DNA of 36,946 nucleotides from Candidatus Mediterraneibacter merdavium (GTDB lineage Bacteria; Bacillota; Clostridia; Lachnospirales; Lachnospiraceae). Every line of letters begins with the position of its first letter. Position 1 is the first letter of the stretch. A model generated the notes under the pieces. It saw only the letters and a program-made list of their open reading frames with translations, made no database searches and had not been told where the DNA came from. Positions 8,050 to 16,059 of the stretch are shown piece after piece. The position numbers and the translations under genes are program-made. The stretch spans positions 1 through 36,946 of the forward strand of contig DWYT01000125.1 of assembly GCA_019118545.1 (NCBI GenBank). Direction: 5' to 3'.

Positions 8050-8371
8050 CTGATATACTTCCGACGCTTACGAATTGCCGTGGTAGCAAAAAGGCCGCCG
8101 GAGTTTTTTCGAAAGCCTTTCTGCGGGGATGTGTTGGCAGATGCGGCGACTTCGGAATAGAACTTAGAAAAATAAAAATCCGGGAACATGCGTCGAAATT
8201 GGCAGAGAGATTGTCTGAGGCAAAGCCGAGTTGCTCTCTTCCAATTTCCGTTTTTAGCATGTTTCCAGATTTTGTTATTTTTCTTAATTCTATGGAGCGG
8301 AGCCGAAACTGCCAACATATTTCCGCAGAATATGTCTTAGATAAAACATCACGGACGGATAATCCGAAGTT
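8050..8371 (-). repeat. Long hairpin repeat, copy D (diverged)
   Basis: Read on the minus strand, this directly follows the glmM stop codon. It keeps the family hallmarks: an apical GGC-TTT-GCC triloop hairpin followed by TCAGACAAT, the segment TATTCCGAAGTCGCC, and a CCGCT...ATAAGAAAA stretch in the left arm. Its arms differ strongly from the other copies but pair with each other: GAAATTGG with CCAATTTC near the apex, and ATGTTGGCAG with CTGCCAACACAT further out. The core is clear from about 8075 to 8340; the ends are approximate because the terminal repeats are worn. Confidence 0.65.
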
Positions 8372-9715
8372 TTACTCTGCCAGTCCCTCTGCCTTGATGA
8401 CTTCCACAACGCTGTCCACGTGTTTCTCGCAGATCTCGTCCGTAGCCGCCTCGACCATGACGCGGATCAAAGGCTCTGTGCCGCTCTCGCGCACGAGGAT
8501 ACGGCCATCACTCCCAAGTTCATCCGCCACTTTCTGTACCGCCGCCTGAACAGCCGGATTCTCCCTTGCCGTCTTCTTGTCTGTGACACGCACATTTTTG
8601 AGAAGCTGCGGGAATATCTTTACTTCGTCAGCCAGCTTTCCAAGTGACTGCTTCTTCTCAAGGATTACTTCCATAATCATAAGGGAAGTAAGGATACCGT
8701 CACCTGTTTTCGCGTGCTTACTGAAAATGATATGTCCTGACTGCTCCCCGCCCAATACATATCCGTTCTTCAGCATATTTTCGTATACGTATTTATCGCC
8801 GACTGCTGTCTGCTCGTACTTCATGCCGATCTTATCACACGCTTTGTAAAGTCCCAGATTGGACATCACCGTTGTGACGATCGTATTATCCTCAAGGCGT
8901 CCCTGTTCCATAAGATATTTCCCGCAGACGTACATGATACGGTCGCCGTCTACGACATTTCCATTCTCATCCACCGCGATACATCTGTCGGCATCTCCAT
9001 CGTAAGCAAATCCCACGTCAAGCTTCTTCTCTTTTACAAACTGCTGGAGTATCTCGATATGGGTGGAGCCGCAGTTTGTATTGATGTTTGTTCCGTCCGG
9101 CTCATTGTTGATCACATATGTCTTTGCACCAAGAGCGTCAAACACACTCTTCGCGATGGCAAATGCGCTTCCGTTGGAGCAGTCAAGTCCGACTCTCTTG
9201 TCCTCGAAAGAGCGTGTCGCGAGGGAGATCAGATGTCCCATGTAACGGTTTCTTCCTGCCGCGTAGTCCACCGTGCGTCCGATATTCTCCTTTGTGGCAA
9301 GCGGAAGCTCTCCGATCTCGCCGTCGATGTATGCCTCGATCTTATCCTCAACCTCTGCCTCCATCTTATGTCCGGCGCTGTTGATAACCTTGATACCGTT
9401 ATCATAGAAAGGATTATGACTTGCTGAAATCATGATACCGCAGTCAAAATCCTCCGTCCTGACAACATAGGAGACACTCGGTGTCGTCGTGACATGGAGC
9501 AGATACGCGTCTGCACCTGACGCTGTCAGTCCCGCCGCCAACGCATACTCAAACATATAACTGCTTCGTCTTGTGTCTTTTCCGATCACGACTCTCGCCT
9601 TGTGATCCTGACCGAAATACCATCCTAAGTAACGCCCCACCTTAAACGCATGCTCTACAGTAAGAACTACATTCGCCTCTCCGCGGAAACCGTCCGTTCC
9701 AAAATATTTACCCAT
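8372..9715 (-). CDS. glmM: Phosphoglucosamine mutase
   Basis: The 447-residue protein is a full-length GlmM. It begins GKYFGTDGFRG, has the active-site phosphoserine loop MISASHNP (Ser99), the magnesium site DGDADR (Asp239, 241 and 243), and the C-terminal phosphate-binding loop VRESGTEPLIRVMVE. It converts glucosamine-6-phosphate to glucosamine-1-phosphate in the cytoplasm, feeding UDP-GlcNAc and peptidoglycan synthesis. It appears to be transcribed alone from a good promoter at 9792-9820 with a leader of about 70 nt. AGAGGAAG lies before the ATG. It ends directly against hairpin repeat copy D, which would therefore form its 3' untranslated region. Confidence 0.95.
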   Translation of the reverse strand: MGKYFGTDGFRGEANVVLTVEHAFKVGRYLGWYFGQDHKARVVIGKDTRRSSYMFEYALAAGLTASGADAYLLHVTTTPSVSYVVRTEDFDCGIMISASHNPFYDNGIKVINSAGHKMEAEVEDKIEAYIDGEIGELPLATKENIGRTVDYAAGRNRYMGHLISLATRSFEDKRVGLDCSNGSAFAIAKSVFDALGAKTYVINNEPDGTNINTNCGSTHIEILQQFVKEKKLDVGFAYDGDADRCIAVDENGNVVDGDRIMYVCGKYLMEQGRLEDNTIVTTVMSNLGLYKACDKIGMKYEQTAVGDKYVYENMLKNGYVLGGEQSGHIIFSKHAKTGDGILTSLMIMEVILEKKQSLGKLADEVKIFPQLLKNVRVTDKKTARENPAVQAAVQKVADELGSDGRILVRESGTEPLIRVMVEAATDEICEKHVDSVVEVIKAEGLAE

Positions 9716-9791
9716 AGTTATCTTCCTCTTACTCTTCCATAATATTTATGCCGGGCACAGAACATTCATATCCATTTCCTGACACATCCAC

Positions 9792-9820
9792 ATTATATTA
9801 CTATTACAGAACAGTTACAA
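9792..9820 (-). promoter_or_regulatory. Sigma-A-type promoter of glmM
   Basis: On the minus strand TTGTAA (9815-9820) and a perfect TATAAT (9792-9797) are spaced by 17 bases, about 77 bp before the glmM start codon. Confidence 0.75.
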
Positions 9821-9866
9821 GTATTTCTTTTTTGTTACAAAAGTTCAGCCATAGATATATTGCGAT

Positions 9867-9895
9867 GCGAAAAATGAGCTTGCTCATTTTTTCGA
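9867..9895. terminator. Terminator-like hairpin between divergent promoters
   Basis: GCGAAAAATGAGC (9867-9879) is followed after two bases by GCTCATTTTTTCG, giving a stem of about 12 bp with T-runs at its foot in both directions. It lies between the glmM promoter and the nuclease-gene promoter, so it may insulate them or be left over from an older gene border. Confidence 0.45.
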
Positions 9896-9909
9896 GAAAA
9901 ACTCCCGCA

Positions 9910-9938
9910 TTTACGGGGCGTTCATTTTATGATATTAT
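9910..9938 (+). promoter_or_regulatory. Promoter of the intact Rpn-family nuclease gene
   Basis: TTTACG (9910-9915) and TATTAT (9933-9938) are spaced by 17 bases. Transcription would begin near 9945, which supports translation from 9973 and argues against the longer in-frame opening at 9748. Confidence 0.5.
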
Positions 9939-9972
9939 GATAGTGCATTACATCGCAGCTATAATTACATTT

Positions 9973-10929
9973 ATGAAAAAACACAATGCAGCAAAAACAC
10001 AAAAGAAAACTCCCCGTAAGACTTTGGGAGATATTCCCGCCGACCGTCTGGCGGAGAGGGAATATCTTCTTAAGAGACTGACGAAATTCACTCTCTTAAG
10101 CGACGTATTTATGTCTGTCGTATTCTCCGATCTTGAAGCATGCCAGCATGCTATAAGGATACTTTCAGGTGACAGCCGTATCCGGCTGAAAACGGTACGG
10201 ACGCAGTATGCCATTTCCAAGGCTGTTTCCCACGGAGCCCGGCTGGACGTGCTTGCTGAGGATATGGACGGCCGACTGTATCACATGGAGATTGAAGGCT
10301 CCGATACGGTGGATCATGCCCGAAGAACAAGATTTTACAGTGCCATGACAGACAGCGAGACGCTTCGTAAAGGAAGCTCATACAGTGAACTGCCCCGCCG
10401 CTATATCTTTTACATAAGCGGGCCTGATATCTGGAAGGGCGGGTACACTGTATATGAAGAGGAAAAGCGTCTGCGCCAGACAGGTCAGCCGCACGATGAC
10501 GGCGTCCGCATAGCTTATGTAAATACTGCCATAAACGATGGGAGCAGGATCGCGAAACTGATGGACTATTTCAAAACAGCAGACCCTTTCGATGACAGTG
10601 AGGGGGAGTTATCGAAGATGGTGCGCTTTTTAAAGACCGAGGAAAGGGGAATGGATATCATGTGTGAGATTATGGATCAGATCAGAGAAGACGGAAAGCA
10701 GGAAGGTATGCGAAAAGGACTGCAAAAAGGGTTGCAAAAGGGCCTCCGAGAAGGCAGACGGAAAGGCAAACGGGAGGGCAGACGCGCCGGTGCCTTGGAA
10801 AGCAGCAGAAAAGCCGCGCGGAATTTAAGCAGGATGGGGATGCCCGCAGAAATGATCGCCCAAGTTGTTGAAAAAGATGTATCGACCATAGAAAAATGGC
10901 TGTCTGATAACGGAGGAAACGCATCATGA
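9973..10929 (+). CDS. Rpn-family PD-(D/E)XK nuclease / putative transposase
   Basis: The 318-residue protein has the Rpn-family layout. The nuclease core is in the first half, with GARLDVLAEDMDGRLYHMEIEG (Asp92, Glu106), and the beta-strand TRFYSAMTD and RRYIFYISG segments follow. The family usually has a glutamine two residues after the catalytic glutamate; here it reads MEIEG, so activity is uncertain. Residues about 230-275 are a degenerate four-residue repeat of the type RKGLQKG, rich in K, R and G, and the C-terminus holds a helix-turn-helix-like MGMPAEMIAQVVEKDVSTIEKWL. Rpn proteins are known to promote recombination and have been linked to phage defence. The start at 9973 is set by the promoter; the ribosome site is poor. 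Its stop overlaps the start of the HAD gene as ATGA. Confidence 0.75.
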   Translation: MKKHNAAKTQKKTPRKTLGDIPADRLAEREYLLKRLTKFTLLSDVFMSVVFSDLEACQHAIRILSGDSRIRLKTVRTQYAISKAVSHGARLDVLAEDMDGRLYHMEIEGSDTVDHARRTRFYSAMTDSETLRKGSSYSELPRRYIFYISGPDIWKGGYTVYEEEKRLRQTGQPHDDGVRIAYVNTAINDGSRIAKLMDYFKTADPFDDSEGELSKMVRFLKTEERGMDIMCEIMDQIREDGKQEGMRKGLQKGLQKGLREGRRKGKREGRRAGALESSRKAARNLSRMGMPAEMIAQVVEKDVSTIEKWLSDNGGNAS

Positions 10930-11714
10930 TAAAACTGATCGCAAGCGATCTGGACGGCACACTGCTAAGAGACGGGGCGCAGGAACTCACGCCCCGGGCC
11001 GTGCGCCTCATCCACAAGCTGACGCAGAAGGGAATTCATTTTGTGGCGGCAAGCGGCCGCCAATATGACAGCGAACGGTATATATTCAGAAAGATCAAGG
11101 ACGATATCTCTTATATCTCTGACAATGGCTCACTGTGCATCCATCAGGGAGAGGCCATCTCCTGCGGCAATATTTCCGACGGACTTGCGCTGAGGGTCAT
11201 TGACGAGGTGAGGAAGAATTCTGAGTATGAGCTTCTCATATCACGGCCGGAGGCAAGCTACATTGAAGCGGGGAATCCGGACTTTGAGAATCATATGAAA
11301 AATGTGATGCATTTTAATATCAGAACCGTAAAAGATATAAGAGACGTGGAACTGCCGTTCATGAAGATTGCCGTTGCCAATCTGGGAACAGACGACAATA
11401 TGGAGTATCTAAATCATCTGAAAGATATGTTCGGGCAGGAGATCAAAGCCGTGACTTCGGGAACGATATGGATTGACTTCATTACTCCCGGATGCAGTAA
11501 AGGCAAGGCGCTCAAGACGCTGATGGAGCGCTTTGGCATCAAGCCGGAGGAATGTATGGCTTTCGGCGATGAGTACAATGATGTGGAAATGCTGGAACTG
11601 GCCGGGAAAAGCTATGCCATGTCAGGCTCCGCTCCCGGTATCGCCCAGCATGCCGCTTATGTGACAGATTCGGTAGAAGACGTATTAGAGGAAGTCCTAG
11701 GCGGGTTAGATTAA
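10926..11714 (+). CDS. Cof-type HAD-IIB family phosphatase
   Basis: The 262-residue protein has motif I IASDLDGTLL (Asp8, Asp10), motif II AASGRQ, a C2B-type cap, the conserved lysine region CSKGKALKTL and motif IV AFGDEYNDVEML. It should be a cytoplasmic magnesium-dependent phosphatase of small metabolites; the substrate is unknown. The start codon overlaps the stop of the nuclease gene (ATGA), and the GGAGG ribosome site lies within the end of the nuclease gene, nine bases before the ATG. It depends on the nuclease transcript as no separate promoter is visible. It ends 21 bp before the convergent thioesterase gene, with no evident terminator. Confidence 0.88.
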   Translation: MIKLIASDLDGTLLRDGAQELTPRAVRLIHKLTQKGIHFVAASGRQYDSERYIFRKIKDDISYISDNGSLCIHQGEAISCGNISDGLALRVIDEVRKNSEYELLISRPEASYIEAGNPDFENHMKNVMHFNIRTVKDIRDVELPFMKIAVANLGTDDNMEYLNHLKDMFGQEIKAVTSGTIWIDFITPGCSKGKALKTLMERFGIKPEECMAFGDEYNDVEMLELAGKSYAMSGSAPGIAQHAAYVTDSVEDVLEEVLGGLD

Positions 11715-11735
11715 ATCCGTTGAGGACTCCCTCTC

Positions 11736-12527
11736 TTATCTCATCTCAATGACCGCATACGGGTTTTTATCTGCATCGCACAGTTCGATCACGATGCGTT
11801 CCTGCTCCGTGGCGATTCTCGGCCAGATCACATCTCCGAGCACTGCCGACTTCTTATAGTCCACTCTTACCTGCCTGACAGATACGTCCCCCGGAAGCAT
11901 TTCCATCGCCATCTGGACATACTGACAGTTATTCACATGCTCATTCGTGTCAATATGGTATTTTCTCACCGGGAAAGGCTCCCGCTCTTCGAACGATTCC
12001 GGCACGATGATCTTCCTGTCCTCATAGGGCATGTCCAGCGGCTTGCTTACTCCGTAGGGTTCGATATACTCCGGCGAAGGTCTGCACGGTCTTCCTTTCT
12101 CAAGATCCATGAATGCCCATATCGAATTGGCACATGCGATCATGCCTCCGTCCTTATCCTTCATATAGAAATTTCGGTTCCCGAACAGTCCCCTGAATTC
12201 TGTGGCAAAAGTCCCTACCGTAATATGCTCTCCCATCTTCGGATAGCGTTCTATGATGATCTGCCAGTAGGAAAGCACCCACGCCTTTTTATCCTTTTTA
12301 AGCTTTTCCATACCCAGTCCCAGTTCTTCTGACTGGAAGGTGCTCCCGTCCTGAAAATAATTGATCAGCGCCGGAAGCGTCATGGTTCCCCTGTGATCGA
12401 TCTCGCTGTACCTTACCCTGCTGTCAAATTCATATCGGTTTCCCGCCGCATCATCTTGCGGCCGCTCATATTGGAACTGTCCGCTTATTACCTGCCTGCT
12501 CTGTATCTCTGCTTTATTCTCTGTCAT
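11736..12527 (-). CDS. Acyl-ACP thioesterase (FatA/FatB-like)
   Basis: The protein is a double hot-dog acyl-ACP thioesterase of the bacterial PF01643 type. The N-terminal half carries the conserved YSEIDHRGTMTLPALINYFQD region and a WVLSYWQI strand, and the C-terminal half has the catalytic segment IDTNEHVNNCQYVQMA. It releases free fatty acids from acyl carrier protein in the cytoplasm. A GTG at 12536 is in frame, but a GAGGAG site inside the end of the cation transporter gene lies eight bases before the ATG at 12527, which is the better start. It is the last gene of the minus-strand cluster. Confidence 0.88.
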   Translation of the reverse strand: MTENKAEIQSRQVISGQFQYERPQDDAAGNRYEFDSRVRYSEIDHRGTMTLPALINYFQDGSTFQSEELGLGMEKLKKDKKAWVLSYWQIIIERYPKMGEHITVGTFATEFRGLFGNRNFYMKDKDGGMIACANSIWAFMDLEKGRPCRPSPEYIEPYGVSKPLDMPYEDRKIIVPESFEEREPFPVRKYHIDTNEHVNNCQYVQMAMEMLPGDVSVRQVRVDYKKSAVLGDVIWPRIATEQERIVIELCDADKNPYAVIEMR

Positions 12528-12532
12528 CTGTA

Positions 12533-13717
12533 TCACTCCTCAGTCTTTGCCACATACTCATAGTCCACGGTTATCACGCACCTGTATCTGGAATCTTCCT
12601 TTTGCAGCCGTTCTGTCAGATGCTGCGGAAGGGCGCTTCTCTTCTCTTCATCATACTCGATGGGGATGACCATATCAAAGATAAGATTGATCTGCTTCTC
12701 CCCGTGTACCACGCGGAAGTCGTGGATGCTGCACGTTGGGTCTAATTCCTTCAGGATGTGTACAGCACGTTCCCTGATACCGAGCACACGCTCGTCTTTC
12801 ATTTCCACCGGGTCCATATGGATGACAAGGAATACTCCCAGTTTCTTCGCCGCGTCCCGCTCGATGCGGTCTATAATCTCATGGGACTGCTCGATATCCA
12901 CATCGTTAGGAACCTCCGCGTGGATGGACGCCATGCTCCGCCCCGGCCCATAGTTATGTACGATCAGGTCATGGGTGCCCTGAATTCCCTCATAGTCTTC
13001 TACAAACCTCTTAATCTGCTCATATACTTCCGGGTCAATGGCCTCACCGATGAGCGGTTCCAGCGTGTCCTTCGCGATCCCCACGCCTGCCCACATAACG
13101 ACCAGCGCAACACCCACGCCGACGAATCCGTCGATATTGACGCCTGTCACCCCGAAAAAAAGGATGGAAAGGATCGTAGCGCCCGTGGTAACCGCATCCC
13201 CCATGGAGTCCGTAAACACAGCCATCATCACTTTAGAGTTGATCCTTGCCCCCAGTTTCCGGTTGAACAGGCCGAGCCACAGCTTTACCGCCACGGACAA
13301 CACAAGGATGAGCACGGACACCGCCTGAAAATTCAGTTCCTCAGGTGTGCGGATCTTGGCGATAGAGTCCTTTAAAAAAGTGAATCCGACTTCCAGCACA
13401 AGGAAGGACACGATCAGCGCCGCTATATATTCGATGCGCCCGTGTCCGAAAGGATGATCCTTGTCCGCCGGCTTCTCCGCCATCTTCACCCCTACAAAGC
13501 TGATGATGGACGAACCCGCGTCCGAAAGATTGTTGAAAGCATCCGCAGTAACGGACACACTGTGAAGCACAAGTCCCACCACGAATTTTACAATAAAAAG
13601 GAACACATTACAGAAGATACCCACAATGCTGGAGAGCACACCATATGCCGTCCGCACGGATATCTTCTCAACGTCCGTATAATCTTTTACAAAATGTCTT
13701 ACTAAAAATTCCGTCAT
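12533..13717 (-). CDS. Cation diffusion facilitator family exporter, manganese-like metal site
   Basis: The 394-residue protein has about six hydrophobic segments in the first 215 residues and a cytoplasmic C-terminal domain. Conserved CDF sequences are ADAFNNLSDAGSS in membrane helix 2, HPFGHGRIEYIAAL in the loop and FTDSMGDAVTT in helix 5. The metal-site pattern is N-x3-D in helix 2 and D-x3-D in helix 5, with no H-x3-D as in zinc exporters. That pattern is known from manganese exporters such as MntE, so manganese (or iron) export is inferred. The gene starts 9 bp after spoIIR with GAGGAG before the ATG, and runs into the thioesterase gene. Confidence 0.87.
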   Translation of the reverse strand: MTEFLVRHFVKDYTDVEKISVRTAYGVLSSIVGIFCNVFLFIVKFVVGLVLHSVSVTADAFNNLSDAGSSIISFVGVKMAEKPADKDHPFGHGRIEYIAALIVSFLVLEVGFTFLKDSIAKIRTPEELNFQAVSVLILVLSVAVKLWLGLFNRKLGARINSKVMMAVFTDSMGDAVTTGATILSILFFGVTGVNIDGFVGVGVALVVMWAGVGIAKDTLEPLIGEAIDPEVYEQIKRFVEDYEGIQGTHDLIVHNYGPGRSMASIHAEVPNDVDIEQSHEIIDRIERDAAKKLGVFLVIHMDPVEMKDERVLGIRERAVHILKELDPTCSIHDFRVVHGEKQINLIFDMVIPIEYDEEKRSALPQHLTERLQKEDSRYRCVITVDYEYVAKTEE

Positions 13718-13726
13718 ATTTCTCCT

Positions 13727-14392
13727 CTATTTTTCTCCGAAGAAAAACCAGCTTATCTCAAAGTCTGATGTGGCGGTCACTTCCGCGTACTCCTCCTCCG
13801 TCAGCACGTTTTTCAGCTTCTGCTTTCCTTCCTCTGGCACGACAGCGTTCGTCGTGTCAAGAAAACAAAGGCTTGGATAGAGTACGCACCACCAGTTATG
13901 GCCTTTTGCGGCACCGATCTCGATGCGCAGCGCCTCATAATTTCCCGCCGGAAACGTAACGTCCCCGTAGCTTTTATCCGGGAACCAGCAGGTGGTTACT
14001 GCCGCGCTGACCGTCTGATCCGCCCCTGACGCGGCTACGGCATCACGCCCTGCTTCTTCAATGTCGTCGATATGCTCCCTCGCCCATGCCGTTGTCTCCG
14101 CCGCACTGTCAGTCCGAGGCATGTTTTCTTCGAGGAACGAAAGTACACTGTCACGCACCTCCAGTTTTAAGGACTGGTCTTCCTCGCTGTCGCTATTTGC
14201 CAGCACGTGGAATCTTAAGACTTCCTCCGCCAGATGCTCCTGCAGCTTTGCCTGTGCAGCCGCTCCCGCTCTCTCATATGCCATCCCTGTAAACAATGCC
14301 GCAGTACAGAGCGCCATAATCAGGATCATAAAAGATGCCCTTCTGTCCGCCATGCTGATAATATTACGCCTCGTACTATAGCTTCTGTCCAT
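13727..14392 (-). CDS. spoIIR: Stage II sporulation protein R
   Basis: SpoIIR is made in the forespore and crosses into the intermembrane space, where it triggers SpoIIGA to activate sigma-E in the mother cell. The protein here has an N-terminal hydrophobic segment (about residues 22-40 from MDRSYST), then the family blocks RFHVLANSDSEEDQSLKL, FPDKSYGDVTFPAGNYEALR and NWWCVLYPSLCF. The start at 14392 has a perfect GGAGGT site seven bases upstream; the earlier in-frame ATG at 14407 has none. It lies 69 bp after the GntR gene. In Bacillus it is under sigma-F; no clear sigma-F promoter could be picked here. Confidence 0.93.
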   Translation of the reverse strand: MDRSYSTRRNIISMADRRASFMILIMALCTAALFTGMAYERAGAAAQAKLQEHLAEEVLRFHVLANSDSEEDQSLKLEVRDSVLSFLEENMPRTDSAAETTAWAREHIDDIEEAGRDAVAASGADQTVSAAVTTCWFPDKSYGDVTFPAGNYEALRIEIGAAKGHNWWCVLYPSLCFLDTTNAVVPEEGKQKLKNVLTEEEYAEVTATSDFEISWFFFGEK

Positions 14393-14401
14393 ATGTATGA
14401 C

Positions 14402-14427
14402 CTCCATAATCTGTTTGATATATGGAG
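14402..14427 (-). promoter_or_regulatory. Hairpin that would mask the spoIIR ribosome site
   Basis: On the minus strand CTCCATA (14421-14427) pairs with TATGGAG (14402-14408) around a 12-nt loop. The second arm contains part of the GGAGGT ribosome site of spoIIR, so folding would hinder translation. The seven-base stem is modest and its role is inferred only. Confidence 0.35.
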
Positions 14428-14461
14428 TATGGACAGATCCGCTCCGACTTATTCACCGCCG

Positions 14462-15139
14462 TTATTCTTCTTTGCGTTTTAAAGTCCCCAACACGGTATC
14501 TACCTGATTGTTGATGTGCTGTCCCGTTATCTTCGTCGCTTTTTCTTTATCACGGCTTTCGATGGCAGCGATGATCGCCTCATGCTCCGCCAAAAGCTGG
14601 GGATGACACTCTTTCTTCTTAAGATATTCGATGCGGTAGCGGTACATCTGCTCCCTTAAGTTGTTTAAAAGCTGGATCAGCCGTCCATTGTCCGTGGCAG
14701 TGAAAATCACATCGTGAAACGCCTCGTCCGCCTGAGCGATCTGCGTGATATCGTCACTTCCCAGCACATCACGGAAATGATCCGCCGCCGCGTGGAGCTC
14801 TTTGATCTCACGTTTATCGATCCGTTCGCAGGCAAGCTGTACCGCAAGCTCCTCCAATGCACAGCGCACCTCAAGGACATCCCGCAGATTTTTTTCGGTA
14901 ATCTCAGCAACCTCGGCGCCTTTTCTGGGAATCATGAGCACCAGTCCCTCAAGCTCCAGCTTACGTATGGCCTCTCGTATCGGGGTACGGCTTACGCCCA
15001 GCTTGTTGGCAAGCTGTATCTCCATAAGGCGCTCGCCGGGTTTGAGCTCGCCGCGCAGAATCGCGCGGCGCAGTGTGTTAAATACCACATCCCTTAATGG
15101 AAGATATTCATTCATTGTAACTTCAAAATCAATGGGCAT
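14462..15139 (-). CDS. GntR-family transcriptional regulator, FadR/FCD subgroup
   Basis: The 225-residue protein has an N-terminal winged helix domain (residues about 12-80) with LANKLGVSRTPIREAIRKL as the recognition helix region, and a C-terminal helical FCD ligand domain with conserved acidic and histidine positions (EAFHDVIF, AEHEAII). FCD regulators bind small organic acids and often repress neighbouring catabolic genes. The target here is unknown, since it sits between ispE and spoIIR. AAGGAGGG lies seven bases before the start. The start overlaps the end of ispE by 11 bp, so it is translated from the ispE transcript. Confidence 0.88.
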   Translation of the reverse strand: MPIDFEVTMNEYLPLRDVVFNTLRRAILRGELKPGERLMEIQLANKLGVSRTPIREAIRKLELEGLVLMIPRKGAEVAEITEKNLRDVLEVRCALEELAVQLACERIDKREIKELHAAADHFRDVLGSDDITQIAQADEAFHDVIFTATDNGRLIQLLNNLREQMYRYRIEYLKKKECHPQLLAEHEAIIAAIESRDKEKATKITGQHINNQVDTVLGTLKRKEE

Positions 15140-16016
15140 CCTGATCCCTCCTTACGCTGTGTATACTCGTCACATAGACCTGTCTGGCCAGCGACTTTTC
15201 TCTGATTCTTCTCTGCGCCTCGCGGGCAGCGCCCCGGTTCTCAAAAAGTCCGAATACCGTGGGGCCGCTTCCGCTCATCATCGCGTTTAGTGCTCCTGCC
15301 TCCATCATCTCCCGCTTGATGTCTTCTATCACGGGATGTATAGGTATGGTGACATCTTCCAATACATTTCCCATGCAGGCGGCCACCCTTTTCAGGCTGC
15401 CCGCTTTCAGTCCGTCTATAATCCCGTCGATATCCGGGTGTGTTCCAGTCTCCTTAGAATCAAGCGCCTCATATACAGTCTTCGTTGACACGCTGATGGG
15501 CGGCTTGGCGATGAGCACCGTACATTTAGGCATCGCCGGAAGAACGCTCAGCTCCTCGCCGATCCCTTCCGCAAGCACGGTTCCCCGCATGATACAGTAG
15601 GGAACATCCGCCCCGAGCTGTACTCCTCTCTCCATGAGATCCTTCTGTGACAATCCCAGACGGAACATCCGGTTCATGCCGAACAGCACTGCCGCCGCGT
15701 TAGAGCTGCCGCCCGCAAGTCCCGCCGCTACCGGGATATGCTTGTTCAGGGAAATGCGGACTCCCTCTTCGATATGGAACTCTTCTTTTAAAAGCTTTGC
15801 CGCCTTATACGCGATATTCCCATCCCCGGTGGGAAGAAAATTTAAATTCGACGCTACTTTGATCTCTGATGAGGCTGTTCTCTCGATCTTTACCTCGTCG
15901 TACAGATAGATGGACTGCATGACCATACGCACGTCATGGTATCCGTTTTCTCTTCTTCCGAGTACATCCAACCCCAGATTGATCTTTGCCAGCGCTTTTA
16001 ATTCAATCTGATTCAT
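15129..16016 (-). CDS. ispE: 4-diphosphocytidyl-2-C-methyl-D-erythritol kinase
   Basis: The 295-residue GHMP-family kinase begins with LKALAKINLGLDVLGRRENGYHD, has the ATP-binding loop PVAAGLAGGSSNAAA and the C-terminal MMSGSGPTVFGLF motif. It phosphorylates CDP-methylerythritol in the MEP pathway of isoprenoid synthesis in the cytoplasm. Its length and motifs are complete. GGAGG lies seven bases before the ATG. It follows the coat gene by 43 bp and overlaps the GntR gene, so it is part of the same minus-strand run. Confidence 0.94.
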   Translation of the reverse strand: MNQIELKALAKINLGLDVLGRRENGYHDVRMVMQSIYLYDEVKIERTASSEIKVASNLNFLPTGDGNIAYKAAKLLKEEFHIEEGVRISLNKHIPVAAGLAGGSSNAAAVLFGMNRMFRLGLSQKDLMERGVQLGADVPYCIMRGTVLAEGIGEELSVLPAMPKCTVLIAKPPISVSTKTVYEALDSKETGTHPDIDGIIDGLKAGSLKRVAACMGNVLEDVTIPIHPVIEDIKREMMEAGALNAMMSGSGPTVFGLFENRGAAREAQRRIREKSLARQVYVTSIHSVRRDQDAH

Positions 16017-16059
16017 CCTGTGTCCTCCGTTATGCTTCTGTATCTTGTATACATTGTGC

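Noticed and set aside
8032-8059. Plus-strand promoter-like pair TTGTTG-16-TATACT
   Set aside because: It points into the antisense of repeat D and glmM with no gene to serve; a chance match in AT-rich sequence is as likely.
7899-8318. Minus-strand open frame of 139 codons
   Set aside because: It lies inside repeat copy D and adjoining hairpins, has no ribosome site and shows no protein-like composition; the palindrome explains the openness.
9748-9972. 75-codon N-terminal extension of the Rpn-like nuclease
   Set aside because: It crosses the glmM promoter, a terminator-like hairpin and the nuclease promoter, and has no ribosome site or conserved sequence.
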